Below are positions 29,339 through 39,900 of a stretch of DNA of 58,785 nt, in pieces; position 1 is the first letter of the stretch, and every line of letters starts with the position of its first letter. The notes under the pieces were generated by a model. It worked only from the letters and a program-made list of their open reading frames with translations, did not search any database and was not told the origin of the DNA. Position numbers and translations under genes: made by a program. Location: positions 2,012 through 60,796 of the IMG/VR virus record IMGVR_UViG_3300030085_002174, one strand, 5' to 3'. This DNA comes from a virus.

Positions 29339-29341
29339 ATA
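29334..29341 (+). promoter_or_regulatory. Late promoter TATAAATA
   Basis: An exact match to the T4 late promoter consensus, 43 bases before the ATG at 29385. A weak AT-only hairpin (29337-29343 with 29348-29354, loop AATA) overlaps its 3' end. The downstream gene ends in a clear terminator, so this promoter probably drives a one-gene unit. Confidence 0.65.
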
Positions 29342-29384
29342 ACAATAGTTATTTCAATTGTAGCCAAGAAGGGAGTTGTTTTAA

Positions 29385-30404
29385 ATGGCACTATTAGTCC
29401 CCAATATTGGAGAACTTGAATCACTAAGGTACTTGGTTGCAAATAACAACCACGTTCCTTCACTCAGTGATCAGTCCCCCAGAAACCTTGTTCTCAAGCT
29501 TTTCGTAAGCGACACTACACCTGCAGAAGGCGATACACCTTCCGCAACTGCTTACTTTGAACCATACCAACCTTCAGTTGGTGGTGTTTCAACAAACGCA
29601 TATGGATATGCACCAACCACTGGTTATCCATACTGTGTAAACAACAGAACTGATCAAGCATATACTCAGCAGACAGGTATCCTTCTTAACGGTTCTCGCT
29701 GGGTAATCAATCAGGTTGGTTCTGGTACTACTGCGACTTATCCAGAACAGACCTTCACCTTCTCTGGAGATGCTGGTGACGTATACGGCTACTACGTTAC
29801 TCGCGCTAACAACATGCCTACCAATGTACAAGGTGTTGTACATGCTGCAGGTGTTGGCGTTGGAACAACAGTAACTCTTGGTGATAACGCTGACCCAGTA
29901 ATCGGTGTTATCGGCAACTCCTACATCACCATCGACCCTAACCAGAGTGTTGACGCAATTACTCTTGGAATGATGGTTGGTGGTAACCCTGGTATTCAGG
30001 AAGGAACAAAGGTTATTGGTGTTGATAGAGCACTTAAGGTCATTTACCTAGACAAGGCACTAATTGACAACATTCAGTTAGAAACTGATGCTGATGTCAC
30101 ATTCAGCTTCGGTACTGTCACTATTGCCAACCACGGTCTTGTTGCTGGTGATATCGTCTATATCGCCGCAGGTACTGCAAACACAACTACCGCATCTGGT
30201 ACTTACACCGTATTCAACGTACCAAACAACGATCAGTTCACCACTACTCCTGCACTCAATCCAGTTGAGAACAACCTTGCTGGTGTTGGTACTGCAACTC
30301 TGTACTCTAGCATCATGTATGCTGAGAGATTCACAAATGGTCCATACACCATTCAGAACAACGGTGACCAAATCAAGATCACACTGAACGTCGCACTCGA
30401 CTGA
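29385..30404 (+). CDS. Probable abundant virion protein (339 aa)
   Basis: Begins MALLVPNIGELESLRYLV and continues NLVLKLFVSDTTPAEGD, a start seen in phage structural proteins whose exact place in the virion I cannot name. Residues about 240-290 carry the NHGLVAGDIVYI module found in other virion proteins here. The gene has an exact late promoter, a strong GAAGGGAG-type ribosome binding site nine bases upstream and its own terminator. Its codons use noticeably more C-ending forms (AAC, ACC, GAC, TAC) than the neighbouring giant genes, a usual sign of high expression. Together these suggest a protein made in many copies, such as a collar, fibre or capsid-decorating component; this is inference. 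Confidence 0.65.
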   Translation: MALLVPNIGELESLRYLVANNNHVPSLSDQSPRNLVLKLFVSDTTPAEGDTPSATAYFEPYQPSVGGVSTNAYGYAPTTGYPYCVNNRTDQAYTQQTGILLNGSRWVINQVGSGTTATYPEQTFTFSGDAGDVYGYYVTRANNMPTNVQGVVHAAGVGVGTTVTLGDNADPVIGVIGNSYITIDPNQSVDAITLGMMVGGNPGIQEGTKVIGVDRALKVIYLDKALIDNIQLETDADVTFSFGTVTIANHGLVAGDIVYIAAGTANTTTASGTYTVFNVPNNDQFTTTPALNPVENNLAGVGTATLYSSIMYAERFTNGPYTIQNNGDQIKITLNVALD

Positions 30405-30446
30405 TATTTGAATTTGATTTTTAATTTAATACTTTTGAATTGTGAG

Positions 30447-30473
30447 GGGATTGCTTTTTTATGGAGCAATCCC
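30447..30473 (+). terminator. Intrinsic terminator after the 339-residue virion protein
   Basis: GGGATTGCT (30447-30455) pairs with AGCAATCCC (30465-30473) around a nine-base loop TTTTTATGG, extended by an A-T and a G-T pair at the base. A T-rich TTCTTTG follows. It lies 43 bases after the stop codon and 40 bases before the next ATG, so it closes a one-gene transcription unit. Confidence 0.72.
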
Positions 30474-30512
30474 TTCTTTGTCATTTCACATCGTATCTAG
30501 GGTCGAATTCTG

Positions 30513-33500
30513 ATGGCAATTACGTATACTTACAATTTACAGACGGCCGATAATCCTTTTATAGAAGAGGATTATGGGTTGATTACTGATACGTATATTG
30601 ACGACTCTCAAGATTTTGGTGCATATTTAGAAGCAGGAACTCCAAATCAAGATTCGATTAAATATTATCCAACGAATGATGTAAATCAATATAGTGATAG
30701 TCATCCTTCAATTTTAGATGGATCTTTTGATACTACAGTGTCTACAATGGATGAGGGATTCACTGAAGGTGAACCTTACCTAGATTATGGACTAATTACT
30801 GTATTTGATGATAGATATGGATTTGGTGGTATTAGCGTCTCTGAAGAGGCCGAGGCCGTCACTGCGAAGTCATATGAACCTCCTATAGATCTACTCTTAC
30901 TGTTCTCCGCAGACGCACTTAAGACTCTCGTTAAGGTCTGGGTCGGAACAGGTCAAGTATTTGAAATTTACGATAAAGGCGAAACCAGACTCATTCGCCA
31001 AATTATTGCTTCTGGACAACTCCGATTCGAGGAAAGCACCACTGGTGCTTTGGAATCATTCACTGCGAATCCTCCAGAAGATAAAACAACATTCAGCTTT
31101 ACTGGATCTGCTACAGAGGCTTCAGTAGCTTCGGAGCTCGTATCAGGTCTATTCGACATTACTGGTGCAGGTGGCACCAAGGTCGAGTTCAATTACGGAT
31201 ATTATGGTGATGATGCTGACCCAGGAACTTCGGGTCAAATCACCATTGTTAACGGCGTACACGACGGAGAAACCCCACAAACAAGTTACATACCAGATTA
31301 TACTGGTGTAGGTATCGGAAGTGTCTCTGGCATATTAGACGAACGAATTACCAAGTCTTATAACGAGTCTTCTATTGGACTTGGAAAAGACGATTGGAGA
31401 CTTGTTAGTGAACTTCCAGTTGGATTCGATTGGGGTCAAATTGCACATACTCCAGATCAAAGATCTGAAGACTGGGAGTATATTACCACTCAGGAAGGAT
31501 TCTTCTTCCCATATGGAAAGATTGTCATCGGAAAAGATGGCGGCCTCGGAGAATCGGGAAATACAAGACTACTTTACACCTACATCATTACTGGTGCTGG
31601 AACATCTGGTGGTATTACCTTATCAGGCACTCCTCTCGTACACCCAGATGTTGATTACACTCCACATTATGGTATTGATAGAAATATCGGTATTGGAACC
31701 ACTGGCATTCAACTGAGTGGTGGTTGTGATGATATTATCGTACGTTATGGATATAACGGAACTGGTGACATCAGATTCACCCCATATGTAACAATTGGTG
31801 GAGACTTGGATCTATCCAAGGAAATCAAACCACCATCTTTCGACCAAGATCCAGTTCCCACTTGGGATACAGAATTTGGTGCTGCTGCAACAGAAAGAGT
31901 TACATGGGATCCTGCAGAAGGAACCGTACTATTCAATGCAACTGGAACTGCAAACGAGTCGATTATCTCACAGACTCCAGAAGACGTTGCTCTGTTCAGA
32001 TTCATCGGATCTACCATTGATCCAGATGGAGATCCTAAGTTTACTTCTAGTGAAGTCTCTCAGGGTGGCACGATTTCTCTCAATGGAGATCTAGTCGAAA
32101 GAACAACATTCGATTACTTCGGTGTTGGAATTACTACTATCAGTGGAATTGCTTCTACTAGAGAAGTCGGTGTATATGGTTACTATGGTGATGATAGAGA
32201 TCCTGGTACATCTGGTATCATCACCGTCTCTGGTTCACCGCTAGAAAATCCAGACACTGGTGTAACTTACATTCCACATTATGGTATTGATAAGAATATC
32301 GGTGTCGGAACAACTGGTATTCAATTCCCTGTTGGACCATATGGATTTGATATTGTTGGTAATCCACTTGGTGGAAGATACTACTCGCCAATCTATCCTG
32401 GTAACGCAGGTAAGGATGGCAATCCTGGTATTGGAACCTTCAGACTTAATGATGATAAGGAACTTACAATCTGTAGGGCACTTATTCCATACTTTGGTTC
32501 TGGTGGATTTATTGTTACCAGTTCCGCCTTTGAGGCATTTGGTAATCAAGTCGATGACGATGTTACCACAACTCTTTACCAGATATCTGGAGTTGGTTCT
32601 TGTAGAGAGATTCAGAATTATGGATACTATGGTGATGATGCGGATCCTGGAACTGAAGGTATTATTACAATTAGTGGTGATGATACGAGAGAACGTATCG
32701 CTTATGACTATGAAAGAGCTGTTGGATCTGGAAGTTTCTTCTATTCTGGTGCTGCATCAGATGTCCAAGTTGGATATAGTTATGAAGGCACTGGATCAAT
32801 GTTCATGTTCGACGGACTCGTCGAATCCTTCGGTGCAGTACCTGGTCAAAATGTAGTTCTATTCAATGCAACTGGTGATGCAGTCGAGTCTTACACCAGA
32901 GCAACATTTATTGGTTCTGGAACGATAACTGCTAGTGGAACTGCGGATTCCAGTGTTTCTTATCGTGAAACTGGTGTTGCTAGAAATATCACTCTTTCTG
33001 GAGAATCTGTTGATAAGTGGATTCCAAATTATCCAGCAGCGGGTGATATTCTCATCGGCAAGAAAGACATTACATGTGATAGTGTCGATCGTCTCTGTGA
33101 TTTTGCGGAAGAAGGTCTCATATCCTTCTCCAGAAATACCGCACAATCTACCAATACTGCACTTATTCAAATTTCCGATGCAGCCGCAACTGCAGAAGAA
33201 GATCTATTTGCATTCAACGGTTCTGGATCTATTACTCTTTCTGGAGATACAGTTACTCCTCTGTTCTCCTACGACAAAGAAGGAACTGGATTGTTCCAGT
33301 TTGTTGGAATTGCACAAGAGTCTCTTACAAGGGCAACATACGAAGCCTCGGGAACAATTACTGCTCTCAGTGGAGTTGCCGAGAGTGTTACCTGGAATCC
33401 AAACGAAGGAACAATTCTATACGATCTCAATGGATCTGCGAAAACTGGCGTCGAATGGGAATATGTACATGTTGGTGTCGGTCAAGTCAATCTTTCTGGA

Positions 33501-33896
33501 ACTGCGGAAACCAAGGTCGAGAGAGAACTTCAGGTCAAGGGTCAATCAGTTCTATTCAGACTATCTGGAGAACTTCTCTACCCAGATGTTCGATTTATTC
33601 CACACTATCGTGGTGGTGGAACAATATCTATTCTTGGATCCTCACACAACAAACTTGTCAAAGATTATGAAGGATCAGGAAGTCTCTTCGGACTTGCATC
33701 TGGACTCGAAGCCTTCAGTAAGGCACCATACATTGGTGTTGGTACGATTTATCTTGGTAAGTATGATCCTAATGGAGAACTTGCCAATTCACCAGGTGGA
33801 CTTGCCGGCGGAGGCGGCGCAGGTGGAGGCGGATCCGCTGGAGGCACCGAGAAACGTGCGTTTGAACCAGCAAGAGTCTATGTATGTATAATTTAA
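30513..33896 (+). CDS. Repetitive beta-rich fibre-like structural protein (1127 aa)
   Basis: The protein is built of imperfect repeats. The unit YGYYGDDADPGTSG occurs three times with small changes (about residues 227, 552 and 706), each followed by an I-T-I-x-G strand; two of the downstream copies lead into YIPHYGID-(R/K)-NIG-(I/V)-GTTGIQ. From about residue 780 a shorter unit of the form GSGTITASGTA alternates with LFNATGDAVES. Near the end is the flexible linker GGLAGGGGAGGGGSAGG, then EPARVYVCII. No enzyme motif or membrane segment is seen. The repeat style and position between two fibre-related genes suggest an elongated tail-fibre or whisker protein. The family is not recognised. Confidence 0.7.
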   Translation: MAITYTYNLQTADNPFIEEDYGLITDTYIDDSQDFGAYLEAGTPNQDSIKYYPTNDVNQYSDSHPSILDGSFDTTVSTMDEGFTEGEPYLDYGLITVFDDRYGFGGISVSEEAEAVTAKSYEPPIDLLLLFSADALKTLVKVWVGTGQVFEIYDKGETRLIRQIIASGQLRFEESTTGALESFTANPPEDKTTFSFTGSATEASVASELVSGLFDITGAGGTKVEFNYGYYGDDADPGTSGQITIVNGVHDGETPQTSYIPDYTGVGIGSVSGILDERITKSYNESSIGLGKDDWRLVSELPVGFDWGQIAHTPDQRSEDWEYITTQEGFFFPYGKIVIGKDGGLGESGNTRLLYTYIITGAGTSGGITLSGTPLVHPDVDYTPHYGIDRNIGIGTTGIQLSGGCDDIIVRYGYNGTGDIRFTPYVTIGGDLDLSKEIKPPSFDQDPVPTWDTEFGAAATERVTWDPAEGTVLFNATGTANESIISQTPEDVALFRFIGSTIDPDGDPKFTSSEVSQGGTISLNGDLVERTTFDYFGVGITTISGIASTREVGVYGYYGDDRDPGTSGIITVSGSPLENPDTGVTYIPHYGIDKNIGVGTTGIQFPVGPYGFDIVGNPLGGRYYSPIYPGNAGKDGNPGIGTFRLNDDKELTICRALIPYFGSGGFIVTSSAFEAFGNQVDDDVTTTLYQISGVGSCREIQNYGYYGDDADPGTEGIITISGDDTRERIAYDYERAVGSGSFFYSGAASDVQVGYSYEGTGSMFMFDGLVESFGAVPGQNVVLFNATGDAVESYTRATFIGSGTITASGTADSSVSYRETGVARNITLSGESVDKWIPNYPAAGDILIGKKDITCDSVDRLCDFAEEGLISFSRNTAQSTNTALIQISDAAATAEEDLFAFNGSGSITLSGDTVTPLFSYDKEGTGLFQFVGIAQESLTRATYEASGTITALSGVAESVTWNPNEGTILYDLNGSAKTGVEWEYVHVGVGQVNLSGTAETKVERELQVKGQSVLFRLSGELLYPDVRFIPHYRGGGTISILGSSHNKLVKDYEGSGSLFGLASGLEAFSKAPYIGVGTIYLGKYDPNGELANSPGGLAGGGGAGGGGSAGGTEKRAFEPARVYVCII

Positions 33897-33899
33897 GAT

Positions 33900-33907
33900 A
33901 CTAAATA
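33900..33907 (+). promoter_or_regulatory. Late-promoter-like element ACTAAATA
   Basis: It has the TAAATA core of the T4 late consensus and a C instead of the usual A before it. It lies 37 bases before the start of the 3602-residue fibre gene, in the only gap between the two fibre genes. The same CTAAATA form precedes three other genes in the window. Confidence 0.4.
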
Positions 33908-33944
33908 TATCATAGAAAGTAGTAGTTGAAGAGCGCGTCGTACT

Positions 33945-36900
33945 ATGACCAAACAGGTACAACTTAGAAGAGGTACAGCGGCCGAGCACGCTGTTTTTAC
34001 AGGTGCGATCGGAGAATTAACAATTGATACCACCAATGAGGTTGCGGTTGTACATGATGGGTTGAAACAAGGAGGTTATCCTCTCGTAGGAACCATTGCC
34101 CCGCAAGCGATCTTAAATAAGACTGCAATCGGTATTGGTACGACGGCTCTAGAAAGTGGTCTTTTTGTTGATGGTGGCGATGTAAGAATTAGAAAAAATA
34201 TTTTAGCAGAACCGAAAGAAACGATCCAATATACTGGTATTATTTCTTATTATCCAGGAAATAATAAAATTACTGGAGTACAAACTGCTGGTATTTTCCC
34301 TGGATATAGATTTTCATTAGATACTTATACAACTCCTTCTGCAGGAGTTGCTTTCACCGTCGGCGCAGGTGGAACCAATGCAATTATTACCGCAGTTGGT
34401 AATTCGGAGTTTACATTAGATTCCGTAATTGATACTGGATTTGTAACACCATTTAAGACTGGTTATTGGCCTGATACGGAAACTGATTTTATTGTTGGTA
34501 TTGATACCACAGGTATTAATGTATCTGACAGGGTTCATGGTGATTTCATCCCAGTTGATCCCATCCTCGGCGTTTCTACCGTTAGAGTTTTTGCAGTTGG
34601 TGTAAATCAGGTCCAAGTTGATAATAGTGGTATTAATACCTTTAATGGTTATATAACTCAAACTTGCGAATCAATAGCGGGAGACTCCTCGGTTATTTCT
34701 GATGTATCAGGAACAGATGGATTCCTTCCTGGTGCAACTGTAGTTGATACGATTTACGGTACTACAAACGTTCCCCCAGGAACCACCTTGGTAGCGGTAG
34801 ATTATGATAATGGTAATATCATTCTCAGTGCTCCACTGAATTTAAGTGTAGTTACTGATTTAAGATTTGAAACACCCACCCAATTTACTTTCGGATATTA
34901 CAATTCTGCCTCTATTGATGCATATTATGATGAAGTAGGTGTCGGTAGTATTAGAGGATCTAGTTTATATCTAAAAAAAGGTGATGCGATAGTAAATGAC
35001 GGAAACTTGTCTGTTTCTGGCATTATTACTGCGGGTCTTGGTCTTACAATTACCGAAGGTCCACTGACTCTTCAAAATGGTAATATTACTGCTAATGGTA
35101 GTGTTACTGCTATAGGAGATATTGCCAGCAGTTCAAATCTTCTAATTGTGGGTGTATCCACAATGAGTGGAGGCGCAAATGTATTCGGTCTTCTTAGTGG
35201 TAATAGTGCAAACTTTACTGGCGATGTAGCCGTAGATAATTTAACTGTTAATAACAATATTGTTGGTACTTCTGCTACATTTACTAATACTGTATCAAAT
35301 ACAGTATACGTATCTTCGAGTTTAGAGACTAATGTTTTAAGATCAAACAGTGGTATATCAACTCAATATGAGATCGGAACTTTAAACTATACTACTGGTC
35401 TTGGTACTGATTTAGTACTCACAAATACTTTAGATGTAGGAAATAACGTTGTAGTAAATAACGGCAACGTACAAGTATCTCAAGGTAATCTAACTGTCGA
35501 TAATGGATATGCGAATATCGGTGGTGATTTAGATGTAGGTGGTCAATCCGAATTTGTTGGTGATATCAATGTATCAGGTGTTGCCACTGTAGGAGGAGGT
35601 TTAAGCGTAACTGATGGAGTTTATGTATCAGCTGGTGCTACTTTCCTCGATAGTGTAAGAATTGAAGACCCTGGAACATTTGAAGTCGGAAAAGCTTTTA
35701 TCGGAACTGTAGGGTCCTATAAAGGAGAAACTCTCTCCATAGAGACAAACATAGACATGTTAGGTGGTAATGGAATTCTTACTGCCAAACATATTAATGT
35801 ATCAAGACCTGGTAACATATCACTTTCTGGTCAAATTGTAGATTATCTACCATACAATATTACTGGTATCGACACAACTGGATTATATGTTGGCGATGCA
35901 GTTTCTGTTGCTTCCACAGTTGTAATCTACACCGTTAAAGAACAACCATTTATTCAATCGATTGGTGCAGGAGAACTAACTTTAACAAAACCAATTGAAA
36001 GAACCACTGGAATTGTAACAACAACAGGTTATTTTGATACTGCAGCAACCGCTACTATATCTGGTATCAATACATCTGGATTGATTATTGGATTTGGTGT
36101 AACTGGACCTCTAATTCCAGACAGTGCCACAATTCTTTCTATTGGACAAAGTGCAGCTAACTTAACTCTAAATGCACAAAACACAAGAGACGAGTACTAC
36201 ACAAAATCTGCAAATGTTTCTGCAGGTTCTACAGATATTACTGGCATTGTTACTAGTGGAATAGCAATTGGAGACAGAGTTGAGAACCCAACTGCATTCC
36301 CGAATCTTCCTAATCCAATTGTTACCGAAATTGGTGTCGCTGCAATTAAAGTTTCTTATGCTGCGGATGGAAATGTCTTCGGTGATGATTTCCAATTCTC
36401 TGTATTAAGAAACTTCTACTTCGGTGATACTGGAACTACTAATGGTTATTTTGTCGCAAATAACCCATTATACGGTAAAGTACAAGGAACAGTCTTTGAG
36501 GGTACTAATCTTGGAGTAACAACTTCAAGTTCTCAAAGAATGGAGACCTTAGTTGGTATTATTACTGAGGCAATCATTGATCAAGCGGGTATCTCTACTT
36601 CCTACACTAACGAAGCAAATATTAATGTTGGTGTTGTAACCACTCTAAATGTAGAGAATGGTACATTTACTGAGGTTGGAATTACAAGTTCTTATGTAGA
36701 AAATGCGTATATTAGTGCTGGTATTATTACATCAACTAATATTGAGACCGCTAATATCACAAATGCGAATATTGCATCTGGTATTGCAACTGTAATGAAT
36801 GCAACTAGTGCATATAACTATGAGACATATACTCAAATTGGTATCACTACAACAGGTCATATTGAAAATGCACATATTGATCAACTGAATGCCAATGTAG

Positions 36901-39900
36901 CTATTACAACTACCCTAACTGCTGGTATTGGTACTGTAGAGACTCTCAACTTCACGGTTGCTAGTGGTACAGAAATTACTGGAGTCAACACTATAAGAAC
37001 CGTTGACTTATATGCAGACGTAGGTTTTGTCACTGCAATTCAAGGTGATACTTTCTATGTAAACAGTGGTGTTGTTACAAGTTTCACTTCTGAAAATATT
37101 GCTGCAGGTATTGCAAGTATTGCAACTGGTATTATCACAACTGTCGGTGTTGAAAGTGGTAGATTTGATCAACTGTATTTCAATAATGGTATTGGAACAC
37201 ATCTTGGAATTACTACTGGTACATTTGAAAATGTAGCAATCAGTAGCATGTATGCTAATGTTGGTATCTTTACTAACATTCAGATTCAAGGTAGTAGTAT
37301 TGCGGACTCTGCAAACTTTGATCGTTCAGTTATTGGTATTCTTACAGTAACTCAGGAACAGTTTGGTGTTGATCAAATCAATACTGGTGTTTCTACATTC
37401 GGTTCTGCTACTTTCAATGGTGTAGGTCAAACTGACTTCCATATGATCGGTGATGCAAGAATCAGTGGACAAACCAACATCGGTATCGGAACAACTGGAA
37501 TTGTCCTTGATGGATCTTCTAGAGATATTGTTGGTGTCAATACTCTTGTTGCAAATGCTGGTATTGTTTCTTCGATTACTATCGCTGGAATCAACAGTAC
37601 TACAGGTCTCTCAAGAAATGTAACTCTGAAGACTTCTAGTTCTGGTATTGCAACTGACTATACTCTAACTTTACCCGCAAGACTTGGTAAAGTTGGACAG
37701 GTTCTGTCACTACAAGCGGATAATACTATTGGATTTAATACTGGTGGTCAGGGTCTATATGAAAACAGATATTATGTATCTGCAGTTAACGGTGATGACA
37801 GTAATGATGGTAAGACTCTACCAACTAAAACAATTAAGAGAGCTGCACAGTTAGCATCTTTCGATTCATTCGTTATCCCAGGTCAGAGATTCCTGGATGC
37901 TGGTGACCTAATGGAAACCAACAAAGACTTCATGGTTGATGAAGTTGTTGGCGCAGTTGAATTTAATTATGAAAATATCGGTGTTGCAACAATCTTCCCA
38001 GACTATGACCAAGCTGCTTGGAAGGGATTCGTCGGTGATACTATTGATTCCTTAATTTATAACACCAGATTTGGTGGTAATGATAACGTCAGATCGACTG
38101 CAGTTAGCTTCGGTACTACTACTTTCAACACAACTACCGAACCTGCATTATATGCTTTTGAATATCTCAGATATCTGACTCAACTGGTTGTCAATAATCA
38201 GACACCTCCAACTTACTATACCACTCAGGCAACTAATCCACAGCAGTTCGATTATACGATCACTCAAGATCCTGAGAACAACAATGCAAACTATTTCCAC
38301 AGAAATAAGGATGCTAAGAATCTGTTAGTAGGAAACAGACAAGAAATCATTGATAAGTCTCTTGCGTCTGTCGCAATTGGAGTTGCTGATGTTCCTTCAT
38401 TCTACTTCCCAGGAGATGATGGTCCTGTAACTGATAGATCCAGATATTATACTGCATATCGTCTAATTCAAAAGAATAGACAGGAAATTATCGATTATGC
38501 ATGGGCAGATACTCTTGCAACTTATCCTGGTGTTTCTGCAACGGAAACCAAGTGTAAGAGAGATTTGGGATTCTTTGTAGATGCTATTTCTACTGATGTC
38601 TTTACTGGTGGTAATGAATACGCCAGAAGATTCATGGGACTCTATTTCGATGGAAATGGAAACCCAATTCCTAATGGAGTCCTTGGACAAGAGGACGAAT
38701 CGGTACATGCATTCACTGAGGCTGCAGTTGGTATGTCTTCTGCGGTTAATAACCTACTTGCAGTAACAGATCTAACCGCACCTGCAGATCCATTAACTGG
38801 TTCAAATCAAAATGCATCATCTTGTGCTAATGTAAGATCTACAATTACCACTCTGACTGGTATTGTTACAACTACAATCGGTGCTGGTTCTACTACTGGA
38901 ATTTCTACTGTACCAAACTACGGTTACTTCGTTGTTGATTATCAGAACAGCGTTGGAGCGAACGTTGGTATTGCAACTACCATGGTATTTGGTGGTAGAA
39001 AGTGTGCAAGAGACCTCGGTTATATTATCGATGCTGTCGCACAAGACATCAACTTCGGTAGTAACCAACATATTCTTCGTGCAACCAAGTACTACTTTGA
39101 TGGTGCAGGAGCTCCTAAGACAGATGGATTGTTGGGTGAAGAAAATATTTCTTCTTACTCATTCAGAAGTCTCGCTGGATATGCCAAGAAGGCAATTACA
39201 AACCAGTTAAATTATCAAGATCTTACTATTCAATTTGATGCTGGTATTGGAACTAACAGAGGCGATCTGGTCTGTGCAAATACTCAGTCAGCTATCGATA
39301 ACCTTGTTGGTATCCTTACAACTGCAATTGAGACTGGTTCACTTGCAGGTATCCCAACCACAACTAATCTCGGTGTAACAGATTGTGCAGATGTAAGATC
39401 CACACTCTTCAATTATGTCGGTATTGTTACTACTGCAATCACTGGAATTGGATCTCTCCCTGCAGAAGCCGCACCACAAACCCAGTCACAACCAGTTTGT
39501 ATCTTCGTTGAGGCTGGTAACTACGTAGAAGACAACCCAATCATCCTCTATGATGATATCGCAGTTGTTGGTGATAACCTCAGAAATACTATCGTCAGAC
39601 CCCAAAACCAAGGCAAAGACCTCTTCCGTGTAAGAAACGGTATGTACCTGACTGGTTTTGCGATGAAGGACGCGATTGACTCTGCAGGTATTCCTCAGTC
39701 TACTTGGAGATTCGCAGTTGCATTTGACGATCCATCAGATACATCAACTTCTAGACTTGGGTATGCAACCAAACTGGATAAACCAATTATCAGTAGATCT
39801 CCTTATATTCAGAACTGTTCAATTCTTTCGTTCCTTGGAGGTAATGGTATTCTGGTTGACGGTGCTAAGGTACAGTCACCAAACACTCCAATTATCAAAG

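Noticed and set aside
29337-29354. AT-only hairpin AAATAAC/GTTATTT as a terminator of the 224-residue gene
   Set aside because: Seven A-T-rich pairs with a short T tract are too weak to call, and it overlaps the late promoter.
32935-33891. Plus-strand open frame of 318 codons in another phase of the 1127-residue gene
   Set aside because: Its Leu/Ile/Arg-rich translation is a frame-shadow of repetitive codons. The main frame has continuous structural repeats and a proper start; the shadow has neither.
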